Under the pieces are notes generated by a model. The model did not search any database. It had not been told where the DNA came from and worked only from the letters and a program-made list of their open reading frames with translations. Both the position numbers and the translations under genes were made by a program. This document shows, piece after piece, positions 13,101 through 22,871 of a stretch of 64,000 bases of DNA; position 1 is the first letter of the stretch, and each line of letters opens with the position of its first letter. The stretch is from Parelaphostrongylus tenuis. Lineage: Eukaryota > Nematoda > Chromadorea > Rhabditida > Metastrongylidae. The stretch lies in the NCBI GenBank assembly GCA_019055375.1, contig JAHQIW010000657.1, forward strand, positions 117,609 through 181,608, read 5' to 3'.

Positions 13101-16100
13101 ACTGCAGAGAAATCTACCCTAACAAAATGCTCACCTAAAATCAGAAAAATAAACGTTAAAAAATACCTGATTAGCGTGATGTTCCGCCCATTTCCAACGG
13201 CGCCACAGAGCAGTTCGTCTCGACCCGCGCTTCAACATCTCGTAGAGAGCCTCACGAAGCGTAAGTTGCCGGTCATGCAGGCCCCACATACCTGAAAGTC
13301 TCTTGAATATATAAGTTGTTGCGAAAAATGTTTAGCGTATCACCAACCCAAAGACGCGGCATGAAGGAGGCAATTACCATCGCCCGTTGTTGAAAGAGGA
13401 TAGAGCTTCTGTCCATATTGATGCCACCAGTTCAAGTGTTCTGAATATATATGATGCCTCTCTCACTTGACAAGATTAGTTGTAAAAGCAGAAAATTATC
13501 ACAAGGAGGCCGTAATGAAGGACAAAAGGCTGAGATAGACTAAATAACACCAAACACTTGTCTAAAATCATACTCAGAATAAAGGAATGTTAACTACATC
13601 TACTTCGTCCACTCATATCTATTTTTGCATGAATATATAGATAGACGCATACATATACACATACGCATGTACATATGCGTATACATGTATGTATTACATA
13701 AGTATGCATATACAAATATATATAAACATATGTTATATATGTGTATATATACGTAAATGTTTATGTGCATACGTATGCACATATATGTATATATGCGTAT
13801 ACATTCCTATACATATTTATATCTGCAAACATGTACGAATATATCATGCTACGACAAATCGCACAAATACAAGAATTGAAGGATCTTGTGCCAGAAAAAG
13901 TAAGTAAAAATAATATCACCAATAACAATTACTTGAAGCTTCTAATCTCCTTTGCGTCGATGTCTCAATAAGGTCCCTTTCAAGAAAATTTCGGAAATCA
14001 GGTGCCAGTCTTTCCAAGTTCGGCAGACAGAACGCATATCCAGGCGTATGTAGTTTTCGCGAACCACATTCACCAAGTCCTGTGACTTTTTCTAAAAAGA
14101 ACACATGAAGGTTTGAAGGTGGCAATAAAATAAAGCGGAAGGATTAATAAGATCTAACAGTCTTAGAGATGTTTACGTGTATTGAATAATCTTTAGAAAT
14201 CTAAGACTGTATCAAAGCAATAAGTTCCTCACTACAAAACCCGATCAGACTTAACATCCCAGACCGATTTTTTTTTGCGTGACTAAAGCTCATTGATCGT
14301 CAAATGGACACATATCAATGCTCCACGTCCGAGATAGTGAACAAGTAAAAAGCATCAAGTGTTTTTGTTTTAATACACCTGATTTTTGACATTTGAGCTC
14401 ACAATAGGGCTATAGAAATTTTGGGTGAATACGTGCATGCAATAAAATGTTCATTTCCTAACTGATAAAGTCACTATTATTTACGGTAGCAAATAAAGAA
14501 CAATTTACCGTGTGATGTTGAAGGCGTCATGGATTCCACTTCTTCTTGAACACCGTCCAGCTCAAAGTTCTTCAATGCCACCGCTAGATCCCATTCACAT
14601 TCTGAAAACATCTTAAACTCTCCTGTATGTCAGATTCGCTAACATCTGGAAACTTTGAATTGTCTCACCATGATTATTCTTCTCACTTAGATTATAACGT
14701 TTCCTAACAATGATTCATGGACTGCGAGAATTTCTATAGTAACGCTATTGCATCATGGTTATTGTATTTCAATTATACATCACGGATTTTGATTGATATG
14801 CAAGATTTTCGACCTCAATTGGAAGTTGAACCCGGGCCCATACCGGAACGCGTGCTACCACTAAACCATCAAAACCACTGCTCGATTATCTCTTTCTTCG
14901 ATATGAACCGTTGAACCTGTCAACAACCAACCGTTGACTGATTTGACAAGCACATATCGACACTGAACCTAGTTCAGCTGACAGATCAAAGATGTTGGCA
15001 GAGCGATAGTTTCGTGATGTAGTGGTTGTGCTCGCCTCCGGTATGGGCAAAACGTCAGTTCAACTCTCGTCTTAGGCCGGAAATTTTCCTTTATGGGTTC
15101 ATAGACAATCAGGATGATGCGCAAGCAAGGTATACTGAATTGAAGCGCCATTCGCAGATCAAACGAAGCAACAAAAAAACTTTCTTCTACGTCTTCGTTC
15201 AAAATCAGCCAACTCTGTCTTATCAAAATACTCCTAAGAAGCGCAAAACTAATTAGTACGGCACACCACTGAGTCTGTCCTTACTCTAAAAACCTGTTTC
15301 GTGACAAAATTCACACCCCACAACTTCGTCGTTTCAGGTTTTCAGTGAAAAATCCATCACCAGCATTGTGAAATACACAAAATTCAAATACAGAGCACAA
15401 AGACGAACTCATTACAAAATCGAAAAGTCTTATATAAAAGATTATACGATGAGGACATAAGGAAAAAAATTTGTAGTGCTATTTGAAATATGATTAATAA
15501 TGAATGATGTAAATCATTGATACACTAAAAATAATTGGATTCTTTCAACATTTATTCCTCAAAATATTTCGAAGATTGAGTAATACAGCGCTACCCAGAC
15601 GGCGCTCATTACTCATCTACCATACAATTTAACCCTTCCGAGACCACGCACCCACGACCCTGCATCTTTGAACGGCAACTCTGAATGGTCTGCTCCACCT
15701 CCCCTTCATCTCTGACCTCCAGGGCGCTGCGACTTAACAATGGCACGTGGGAGATTAGAGATGCAGACGAGGTGGAGCAGACCGTCCAGAGTTACCAGTT
15801 AGAAATGCAAAGGCCGTGGGTCCACGATCCCAAAGGGGTTAAGACTGGAAGTGTAGATGACTACGAACAATAAGGGAAAATATTTATGTGGTAAATTCCA
15901 AATATACACATTCCGGGTTGCCCTCTCCAGTTATAGAGGTTCCATCAGCATGAGCTTTTCATCAAAAACGTCAAAGGCCTCATGGTGTGACCGCTTTTCC
16001 AATAGTTGTTGTGATAAAAATTGTTCAATGAACTCGGAGACATTACTTGTGCCGTCAACCGGAGCGACACCGAACCTCTTATCAATCCGATGTCATCACT

Positions 16101-16654
16101 CAAAAACTTGTCACTGTTGATTCGTCTCTCTTACAAAATACAAATTGTCTCCGCCACTTTCTCCCTCGACATCATTGACAATGTGAAAGTACGCGCGCAC
16201 ATAATTCCATGAAAGACCGATGAGAAAAAGATCTCACCATTGCTCAGCATTACTTTACCGGATGATGATATAGATGCGGAGCATAAGACCCTTTACCGCA
16301 TGGTAATTCAATTTAATTAATAAGAAATAAAACACGTCACAAAAATGTTATTAAGGCCTCAAAAGACCATTTCGAAGCTAAATATCTCATTAATTTTAAA
16401 TTGACGTGACCGTAAAAGCCCTTCGTTGCGTATATGTACTTTGAGGGCGGGTGGAAAACGTGGTGGATTTTTACACATCTTCAAATTGTGAAGTAATTTT
16501 AAGTAGTACATGACAGTTTTCAACAATCGAGACAGAACAAACCTTGTAGAAAATCGATGGCTTGCATTTCACTAAGGCGTGTGTGACGTTGAAACGCACT
16601 GATCAATCGGATTTGATCGACATTTAAGCTCATCGAATTGTTCACATGATTCAT
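4162..16654 (-). CDS. OTUD7: OTUD7/Cezanne-type OTU deubiquitinase
   Basis: Complete gene, 16 exons, 674 aa. Exons (5' to 3'): 16654-16543, 14601-14509, 14091-13933, 13440-13348, 13291-13167, 12871-12786, 12706-12589, 12525-12434, 12301-12225, 8706-8628, 8395-8202, 6397-6252, 6192-6058, 5960-5877, 4788-4514, 4318-4162; every junction keeps phase. Residues ~10-50 form a UBA-like segment ([19 protein letters not shown]). [17 protein letters not shown] and LNWW precede the OTU core: [16 protein letters not shown] with catalytic Cys145, then [29 protein letters not shown] and AHFSPLV with His304. Residues 524-544 are an A20 zinc finger, C-x4-C-x11-C-x2-C, split by an intron. Cezanne-family enzymes cleave Lys11-linked ubiquitin and A20-class fingers bind ubiquitin; linkage preference here is inferred. 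The start is the ATG at 16,654. Large introns (1.9, 3.5, 1.8 and 1.1 kb) are packed with repeats. The donor of exon 11 could instead be GTAGTG at 8,207. Confidence 0.95.
4514..5960 (-). other. OTUD7: OTUD7 exons 14-15: A20 zinc finger
   Basis: Exon 14 (5960-5877) ends TCINQYCGK and exon 15 (4788-4514) begins [17 protein letters not shown]. Joined, the cysteines have exact A20 spacing (4, 11, 2). A SINE (5,430-5,770) sits in the intron that splits the finger. Exon 15 then continues into a low-complexity Ser/Thr/Pro/Ala tail. Confidence 0.9.
5430..5770 (-). repeat. SINE-like repeat, copy 1 (long-arm tRNA-like head)
   Basis: On the minus strand a segment beginning with 'gagtggatgtggtgct' runs through 'cggcagtcaacaacggaggc' to 'tctagaagtactgggatgtg'. 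The same order occurs on the plus strand at 28,065-28,340, there preceded by 'gcatggccgagtggatg', which resembles an A box of a Leu/Ser-type tRNA. It lies in an OTUD7 intron. Confidence 0.55.
6398..8201 (-). other. OTUD7 intron 11, unexplained open frames
   Basis: This 1.8-kb intron contains two minus-strand open stretches, near 7,734-7,580 ([20 protein letters not shown] and onward) and 7,054-6,830 ([20 protein letters not shown] and onward). Neither can be spliced between exons 11 and 12 without breaking phase as far as I can see, so I treat both as non-exonic. Confidence 0.35.
8885..9150 (-). repeat. tRNA-headed SINE, family II
   Basis: Minus-strand head 'gctgtggttagaggtactg' followed by 'ggttcgatcc' resembles tRNA A and B boxes; the ~200-bp body includes 'atgactcgcggtgaactactg' relatives (plus strand). 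Relatives lie at 22,872-23,422, 38,573-39,500 and 50,045-50,290. It is inside OTUD7 intron 9. Confidence 0.6.
9421..9530 (+). repeat. tRNA-headed SINE, family I
   Basis: Head 'ccggtagtgcattggtaagc' plus 'gtggtttcaacttc' resembles tRNA A and B boxes. The body 'tatatcactcaacattattg' recurs with variation after the heads at 20,733 and 61,630, and in shortened form at 20,590 and 27,250. Confidence 0.55.
9531..10104 (+). mobile_element. Internally deleted mariner element
   Basis: Inverted ends of about 24 bp pair 9,531-9,554 (AGGTTGGAAAC ... CTGGGGC) with 10,081-10,104. Inside, 9,680-9,945 encodes a mariner helix-turn-helix region ([20 protein letters not shown], then after a frameshift DHDLEDKPR and [20 protein letters not shown]). 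This runs straight into the transposase C-terminus ([14 protein letters not shown], stop at 10,025-10,027). The whole catalytic DDD domain is missing, so it is a non-autonomous deletion derivative inside OTUD7 intron 9. Confidence 0.8.
10800..11040. repeat. Family B repeat, single arm
   Basis: The segment from 'ctctaaacctcggcatga' to 'gtgtgacacaatttac' is related to the left arm of the foldback at 39,770-40,110. It contains the best-preserved family B hammerhead-like core, on the minus strand at 10,938-10,973. Confidence 0.6.
10938..10973 (-). ncRNA. Minimal hammerhead-like ribozyme core (family B)
   Basis: Minus strand, in order: GGCT (stem I 5' strand), CTGACGA core, a 13-nt segment with GGC/GCC pairing, GAAAC, then GTT and AGCC. 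AGCC pairs perfectly with GGCT as stem I, and AC/GU would form a two-pair stem III with no loop, which could only close between two RNA molecules. Activity is not shown; three unpaired nt before GAAAC are non-canonical. Confidence 0.5.
11810..12120. repeat. Degenerate ~125-bp subrepeats
   Basis: Two to three units of the same family seen at 1.1-1.5 kb, with the recurring 'gctatcgaatga(gt)acta' and 'agctctgttgagtgat' motifs. Lies in OTUD7 intron 9. Confidence 0.45.
12225..12301 (-). other. OTUD7: OTUD7 exon 9: catalytic histidine exon
   Basis: Reads [18 protein letters not shown], the OTU histidine motif (His304), then RHDSSQM. The acceptor is an unusual GAAAG|A rather than CAG; the donor GTAAGT is consensus. 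It is followed by the 3.5-kb intron 9. Confidence 0.9.
13348..13440 (-). other. OTUD7: OTUD7 exon 4: catalytic cysteine exon
   Basis: The exon opens by completing a Lys codon and reads [16 protein letters not shown] then [14 protein letters not shown]. The GDGNC motif holds the nucleophile (Cys145) and the adjacent Asp142. Flanks are TATTCAG acceptor and GTTGGT donor, the latter also used at 12,588 and probably at 8,201. Confidence 0.93.
13620..13845. repeat. Imperfect (ATACAT/GTATAT)n microsatellite
   Basis: About 220 bp almost entirely of alternating ACATAT-type hexamers, inside OTUD7 intron 3. It yields spurious short ORFs in several frames. Confidence 0.9.
14825..15090. repeat. Two tRNA-like SINE heads in opposite orientation
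   Basis: Minus at 14,825-14,880 ('tggtttagtggtagcacgcg', 'gggttcaac') and plus at 15,015-15,085 ('gtgatgtagtggttgtgctc', 'gtcagttcaactctcg'). Both have A- and B-box-like segments but no convincing cloverleaf, so they are not called as tRNA genes. OTUD7 intron 1. Confidence 0.5.
15632..15845. mobile_element. TTAACCC foldback MITE
   Basis: Ends TTAACCCTTCCGAGACC and (inverted) CAAAGGGGTTAAG; the arms remain complementary for roughly 100 bp each, including 'gtctgctccacctc'. Same end motif as elements at 21.3, 28.4 and 40.75 kb. OTUD7 intron 1. Confidence 0.7.
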
Positions 16655-17059
16655 CGCTATTCGTCTCCAATCGTCGGCAGGACAGGAAAGTCGGAATCAA
16701 GGCCTCAAAAAATGTAATAAAGATTTGTTAGGTGATTTATAAAAAACATGTGAAATTCTAGTCCGAGTACACTTCATAGATAACGTAGAACAGAAATCAA
16801 ATAAGTACACAAAACACACCGACGAAAAGGTATCGAAAACTAAGAAGAAGGCAACGAAGACAAAACTTGTCTGGAAAACTCTACAAATGGCGTTACATAA
16901 ACCGAACAATCCCAAAGATTACAAGTTACTCTAGAATAGTTAGTCGTATACTCCTGAGGACTTTCCACTGCGATGAAAAGCCCACCTACTGTACTATGCT
17001 TGATGATACAATACTTACAATTAAGGAGGGAAAGGAAGGGGGTAAGGCAGTGTTACATA
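16655..17059. other. OTUD7 upstream region
   Basis: Presumed promoter side of OTUD7. No TATA box, initiator or splice-leader acceptor could be singled out; the interval shows no repeat I recognise. Confidence 0.3.
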
Positions 17060-17335
17060 TGTAGCGTAACAGAAAGCAAGACACTGGTTCGATTCCGTCC
17101 AAACACTCTCTTTGAATCAATCGGCGAACACTCAGAGAAACGTTCTAGTTGGCCTACCACCAAGACTCAAGAAGAATCGCCTCGACCAGCATTCTACGAC
17201 GAGGAAGAGATCTCCAAGCAGCAGGCGAAGCAACACGTGAAAATCGAAGTCCTTCGTGGCAGATGAATCCGACGAAAACGAATCGAACGCAGGAAATAAC
17301 GGGATCCACGCAATAAACTGTGGAGATGAGTCATT
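17060..17335 (+). repeat. tRNA-headed SINE, family III
   Basis: After a 'ctggttcgattcc' B-box-like segment the body passes through 'ccagcattctacgac', 'aagcaacacgtgaaaatcg' and 'aatcgaacgcagg'. The same order is present at 22,340-22,685. Confidence 0.6.
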
Positions 17336-17352
17336 CAAATATTCGCTCGTTC

Positions 17353-17924
17353 CATAAGTTTTGGCACTAGAGCAATAAACACCAAATTTATCAACCAGAA
17401 ACAATTGAGACTGCATGATTTTGGCATGAATCAATTGTGCATTTCCTTGTGGATATTTTGGTATACAACTTGCCTACAGTTGCTTCAGGATGGAGCTATC
17501 TGGAAAAAAATTCGCCTGCTACTCATGCACGAATGGCGCATAGGGGTAAATGCTAGTGAAGCGGCGCGCAAGATTAATGGAGCTTGGAGCGATGATACGG
17601 TTGTAGAAAGGACGGCTAGGAAGTGGTTCGCGAAGTTCAAAGCTGGATAGAACAGTTCGGAGGCCCAGTCGCTCTCGTGTCGCCCACAGGAAACTCCAAT
17701 CATATTGCGCGCCGCCATACAAGTTTCTCTCTCTAAGCGCCTTTCGTGCATAAGTTCCAAGCGAATTTGTTCCCAAGACAGCTCCATCTCAAAGCAAATA
17801 TAGGCAAGTTGTTGACCAAAATGTTCATAAGTAAATGCATAATTGAACGACACCAAAATCATGCAATTTCAATTACTTCTGGTTGATAAATTTGGTGTTT
17901 ATGCCCTAGTGCCAAGACTTATAT
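17353..17924. mobile_element. Foldback MITE made of two mariner 5' halves
   Basis: Inverted ends about 75 bp long: 'cataagttttggcactag' at the left and its complement at the right, followed by 'caaatttatcaaccaga'. Each arm encodes a mariner N-terminus reading inward. The left arm (plus) has KIRLLLMHEWRIGVNASEAA and DDTVVERTARKWFAKFKAG; the right arm (minus) has ELSWEQIRLELMHERR. There is no catalytic domain. A sister element with the same ends is at 47,800-48,367. Confidence 0.8.
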
Positions 17925-19400
17925 AAGCACCTGATGAAAAACAAATCACTATACAATGAATGTGTTGCAGCAGCATCATATCAGCTACGGGAAAACAAGA
18001 AATCAGCCAATACTAACGTTAATGAAAAGTCAGTCGCTAAAAGAAAATGTTTACACTCAGAACAAATTCTCATGCCCCACCCAAAGAGTGAGCGACATCA
18101 AAGTTGTAAACGACTTTACAGACTTCAAATTAGAATCTAAAAGTCAGTGCTCTGAGGCAAAGTTTAAGGAAGAGCTGGTTGGGTTAGGGTTTGGTTTGGG
18201 CTTAGAATAAAATAGGAGACAAAGCTTCGAAACTGACACTCATTCTCCAAAGACCACTATAACAAAAACAACCGCTAGATTGAAATCCAGATCTGACAAA
18301 CTTTTTTTTCTGATTAACATTTCTGTTCTATTGGATAGAGATAGCTCTCGAGAATTTTTGCAATTGCGTTTCTTTGACAAATCGCAACAAAGACATAGTA
18401 ATAAATGTGGATTTCTCATGACATATCAAAATATACAGGACGGTTAATACTGTGAATTTGATAAACTTTTGCTGAATTTCAGTGAAAAAGTCAAATAAAT
18501 ATGTGTAGCAAATCAAAAGAAAGTCGGTTATAGGTTTTAAAAACACCTTGATATTCGGTGAATACAATCGTGGCAACATTCAACAAACGATAACGAATGA
18601 ACAACTAAGGTTAGAGACTAGGGTCAAAGCAGACCAAGCGCGTGTCGGCTACGAAGTCGACAAACACTGCTGACGGAAGAAAGAGAAGCTCAAGGTGCTG
18701 CTCAACTCCATGCAGTGGTCCGAGACCACAACTGCGTGCAATGAAGAAGGAAAAAAAGAATCACCGCGTTATTTGAAAGCCCACTTGTCAGATGACACAG
18801 GCAAACAATAATGTTCTTGCTTATCAGAGACGAAGTTTTCCATCAGCAACCGATCCGAATAGGAACAGAAGAGGAAGAAGAAGAATACTGGCCGTTCCGG
18901 AGATGTCATTCTCGTATCTGACGACCGAACGACCGAACACGAGGCGGAGATGATTGCTCACCGCTCTCTCGCGTCTCTTCATACTCCTCCTCCTCCTATT
19001 CCAGTGCGATCCACAACATACGACGCAAATGTTACAACGATGAAAATAAAAAGAACAAACTATCCATCGCATCTCTCGGTTCTCTTAGTCAGTGTGTTCA
19101 TAGTTAGATGATTGGTCGTAAAAAACTGGTAGCACGTAGAAATCATAAAACAACATGACATTCCGTTAGCCCTAATTAGACTTTTACTCTAGCAGCCATA
19201 AGCTGGCTACGATTCGACAGCACCAAATTAAACTCATCAAAGAAATTGGCACCAAAAAGCAGTGAGTAACGACATTGTACTAGTTTGCCGGTAGCGCGGA
19301 ACCGTGTATCCTAACTAGAAGGAATCTTCTAATGACTGCCGCATAAATATTGGCATCTATCCTTCTCCTCCGCACTCACTGATCCTAAGATAAATCCTTG
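17925..19400. other. Spacer without supported features
   Basis: No exon, known repeat or RNA gene could be supported. A short open stretch near 18,949-19,110 (MIAHRSLASLHTPPPPIPV) begins with ATG but has no conserved texture I recognise. Confidence 0.4.
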
Positions 19401-19980
19401 ATTATCCAGGAATACATCCCTTCCCATATAAGCAGATTCTTTTAATCATATAAATTATAATAGCACTGTATTGAAGCTCTTGTTTAGCCGAGGAAAGGTC
19501 GATAATAGCAATAGCAGTAGCAGTTCGATGGCCGACGTTTCGGCGACTTCGTCTACTTCAGAGCTTGACGTACGTTTTATTAGACTATTCGTATCATTAG
19601 CACCACGAATAGCCTAACGCAACCTATGTCCAGGTTCTAAAGCACCGAAACGTCACCCAGCGAACCACTATTATCACTTCATAATGCTTAATTATCCATG
19701 AATACATCTCTTCCCATATAAGCAATTTCTTTCAATCACATAAATTATAAGAGCACTATTAAAGCTCTTGTTTAGCCGAGGAAAGGTCGATAATAGCAGT
19801 AGCAGTAGCAGCTCGATGGCCGACGTTTTCAGTGACTTCGTCTTCTTCAGAGCCTGACGTACGTTTTATTAGACTATTCGTATCATTAGCACCACGAATA
19901 GCCTAACACAACATATGTCCAGGCCCTGAAGAAATCAACATCACCGAAACGTCAGCCAGCGAACCACTATTACTACGACA
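19401..19980. repeat. 290-bp tandem dimer with opposed hammerhead-like cores
   Basis: Unit 1 starts at 'attatccaggaatacat' (19,401) and unit 2 at 'attatccatgaatacat' (19,691). Each contains 'tagccgaggaaaggtcgata', a minus-strand CTGAAG(T/A)A ... GAAA core (19,530-19,566; 19,818-19,855) and, downstream, a plus-strand partner. The plus partner is intact at 19,921-19,957 (CTGAAGA, ATCACC, GAAAC, GTC, AGCC) and truncated near 19,650-19,670. Confidence 0.7.
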
Positions 19981-20469
19981 CTACTACCACTACTACTGAA
20001 ATCAACCTCTCGCTGGCCATACAAGATGTCTTTGAGGTTTACGTGTATCAATTACTAATGTCAAAGTTTGGAGGAAGTCTGTTTCGATAATTTCGAATAA
20101 TTCTGATGATTTGATAGAGAAATTTTACGTAGAAATGTCAGCTCATAGAATCTATACAGATTGGAAAAATTGTACAAGCAGCCATCTTCGACACTGCAAT
20201 ATGCGAACGTTGCGAAAGATCGCACGGCATTCAAAAACCAAACAAACAATCGCGAACGAATGACTCAGCAAAAATATGCCGCTGATTCGCAAGTTAGACG
20301 ATACAAGTAATGACATTTGCAGTTGCACTGCGTCTTGCAGGGTTAGTTATTGATGCAAAAAATCGTTATAAACAAAACGCACTGAACCACTTCACCCAGA
20401 TGGTCCATATAAAAACCATAACGCTAGAAAAAACTAACGGGTTCAGCTAAAAGAATATCATGCCCTAAA

Positions 20470-20640
20470 AACGTTTGTGTCAGCCGGGATTTAAACCCAG
20501 ATCTTATTCTTTCCGGTGGTGCAACGGTTTAGCACATGCTCCCGGTAAGAGTAAGATCTGGGTTCAAATCCCGGCTGACGCAAACGTTTTTGCAAACCAC
20601 TCTACATCATTGGGTTTATTCAAACATCATAACACTGAAA
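20470..20640. repeat. Palindromic pair of tRNA-like SINE ends
   Basis: 'gtcagccgggatttaaaccc' at the left is answered by 'gggttcaaatcccggctgac' on the right, around 'tggtgcaacggtttagcac'. The right half plus 'cactctacatcattggg' matches the SINE at 27,160-27,275. Confidence 0.6.
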
Positions 20641-20732
20641 TCGGCGGTCAAATAAGATGATTTCCGATTGATTATCATGCCTTATACCTAAGAAAGACTT
20701 CATGCCTCATAACGCAGAAAGAGTGGTAGCGG

Positions 20733-20850
20733 AGCGGTGGCACCCATTGTGTAGTGGTAACATTTTCCTCGACACTGATGCAACGCTGGTTCAACTACCG
20801 CCTCAGCTTCAAAACTTTACATATCACTCAGCATCTTTGGACGAGTACTT
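20733..20850 (+). repeat. tRNA-headed SINE, family I
   Basis: Head 'cccattgtgtagtggtaac', B-box-like 'gctggttcaacta' and body 'atatcactcagcatctttgg'. Confidence 0.55.
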
Positions 20851-21312
20851 CACTTTGCACACTCCACGATGATCTACACTTATAGGTGATATAATGAAAC
20901 TGTGGGAATGGTCGGCGTGAAGGCAATAGGTGTTGTATTCCTTCCAATTATTTATTTCGCTGCACCATTCTTCCTTACAATTCTTGTTACCCAGCAGCGG
21001 CGTATCCAACGCAGTTAAGTCAAAGTTAAACATTGTAATATTCCTTATTCAAATTATATAACTAAACTGAATGCTGACAATTTATGGCTACACTGAGGAG
21101 GGATACATGCAGGTGTATACAGGATTGTGAAGCATTAAAAGGACACAAAGCGCAAAAATTAATTCAAAACGAGGAAGAAATCTGATCTTTGGATAGCAAA
21201 TCACAATGAAAGTGGACGATGCGTTGCATAAAAGCTGCCGAAGTCGGTGGTGTGACATCCATAGGTGTCATCCTTGAGCACTGTGAAGAACTGAGCGTCG
21301 CCGCGAGTGTAC

Positions 21313-21526
21313 TAACCTTTTAAGGACCCGCGATGTCAAGTCTCACTCAGTTACTCAAACGGGGGCGTCTGGTATCGTGGGAATGAGGATGCTTGTGGGA
21401 ACGCAGACGCAGACAGCATGACACCCCTGCACAGAGACACAGATGCCGCCTCTTGCGAGTGCAGCGCAGCGACGGCGCGACGGCGCGACGCCGCCTACCT
21501 ATCAACGCTGGACCTCAAAGGGTTAA
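21313..21526. mobile_element. TTAACCC MITE with GC-rich interior
   Basis: Ends 'taaccttttaaggacc' and 'ggacctcaaagggttaa'. The interior near the right end, 'gcgacggcgcgacg' then 'ctatcaacgctgg', is shared with the element at 28,369-28,536, showing one subfamily. Confidence 0.7.
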
Positions 21527-21764
21527 AAAGCAAATGATGTGGTAAATAAAACAAGCGGCAGTAGGTCCCAAAAAAACCTTAATTCAACATCAAAGTCATT
21601 CCAAGAGGACGAAAAACATTAGAAATATTACGAATGAATCGAGATCAGACATCTATAGAAACACACTACACGAATCCAGATGAGATATTTCATAAAACAG
21701 GAGCAAAAACGACTATCATTAAAGTGGAAGAGGATACAGAGGTGTGAAATTGAAAGGAAAGACA

Positions 21765-22005
21765 CAACACTCTGTGTTCGGTGATAATTTCACTGGAAAT
21801 AGAGTGTAAAACGTTCGCCGTCGCTAACTCTTAGTGTGAGGACTGGAGCACCCACACAGGATTGGCAAAAGACAAGAAAGGGTAACTGCTCGACTGACGA
21901 GATCGCAAGATCGAAACACCTGTATCGGGCTCTATAAGTCAGCGCTCTTTGACAGACCACTGACATGCGTGGCTCAAAAAAGATTACCAGGCATATTGAA
22001 AGGAA
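21765..22005 (+). mobile_element. Family A ribozyme-bearing repeat, partial copy
   Basis: Contains the shared blocks 'caacactctgtgttcggtga', 'gtcgctaactcttagtgtg', the hammerhead core, 'cagaccactgacatgcgtgg' and 'attaccaggcatattgaaa'. Compared with 25.75-26.13 kb it lacks the left terminal block. Confidence 0.7.
21888..21930 (+). ncRNA. Hammerhead ribozyme motif (family A)
   Basis: Stem I 5' strand GCTCGA (21,888-21,893) pairs with TCGGGC (21,925-21,930) including one G-U pair. Core CTGACGA 21,894-21,900. Stem II GATC/GATC with GCAA loop (21,901-21,912). GAAAC 21,913-21,917. Two-pair stem III AC/GT with loop ACCT. Cleavage would follow A21,924. Confidence 0.75.
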
Positions 22006-22264
22006 AGACATTCGACTGGAGAATCCTGGAGCGAAATATAATAGAAACACACACGTGGTGTACTTCTACCTTGAAAAATCACTTGGTTTTTCCACTATTC
22101 CTTTCTTTAGGTCCTGTTTCCGCGAAAAAGAAAAAACCTCTAAAAGTCTGCCTTTATCAATCAGCCAAAAGACGCTTAACACGGAGCGAAAAGTTCTCTT
22201 TGAATTGGAAAGAGTTGGGCTTCGCGTTCATGCCATACTTTGCTAGCATACACCTATATACATG

Positions 22265-22270
22265 TTATAG

Positions 22271-22313
<43 letters not shown>

Positions 22314-22325
22314 ATATATACTGGA
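22265..22325. repeat. (TA)n microsatellite
   Basis: Near-perfect TA repeat with a 'catatacatata' interruption. Confidence 0.95.
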
Positions 22326-22339
22326 TTTACATATGTAGA

Positions 22340-22685
22340 GGATAGGCAGGCAGCACAGTGGTTAGTGATACAGTGCATCAGGAAGCGAGGTGATTAGAGA
22401 CGTGCAGGTTCGATCCTCTTCCAATACTCTCTTGCAAGCAGTCAATCAACTGAACGCCTGAAAGCCTTATCTCGGCTATCTTCACAACTGCAAAGGTGAT
22501 CAGTCACCTCCACCAGCATTCTAACACATTCATAGAGAAGAGATGTTCAGGCTATAGCAAAGGGCAACACGTGAAATGCTCGAAGGCAACTGTGGAGGAT
22601 GAATGCGAGGGAAACTAATCGAACGCGAAAGCTGGGAACTGTACAATAAATCCTGATGACGGGTCGCTTAAGTAAAAGGTGCACT
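22340..22685 (+). repeat. tRNA-headed SINE, family III
   Basis: Head 'gcagcacagtggttagtg' and 'gcaggttcgatcctc', then a ~270-bp body shared in order with 17,060-17,335 ('caacacgtgaaatgctcg', 'taatcgaacgcgaaagc'). Confidence 0.65.
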
Positions 22686-22871
22686 CACTCATTAATGCAT
22701 ATATAATACTCAATGATGTAGACTGACTGCACAACTAAACCCGTTGCACATGCACGCCTGTCTTGTTGAAACTTTTTCTACGCCACAACGCATCAATCTG
22801 TCAGCAATTCAACCGTCAGCAGCAGTGTGACCTGATAGTTCATTTCGCCACTCAACCTAGTCAGGCAGACA

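Noticed and set aside
13600..13970. Several overlapping ORFs rich in Ile/Tyr/Cys
   Set aside because: Translations of the ATACAT microsatellite.
13933..14091. Alternative frame of OTUD7 exon 3 ([20 protein letters not shown])
   Set aside because: It looked protein-like, but only the other frame continues from the UBA exon and into LNWW ... GDGNC in phase and matches the OTUD7 pattern.
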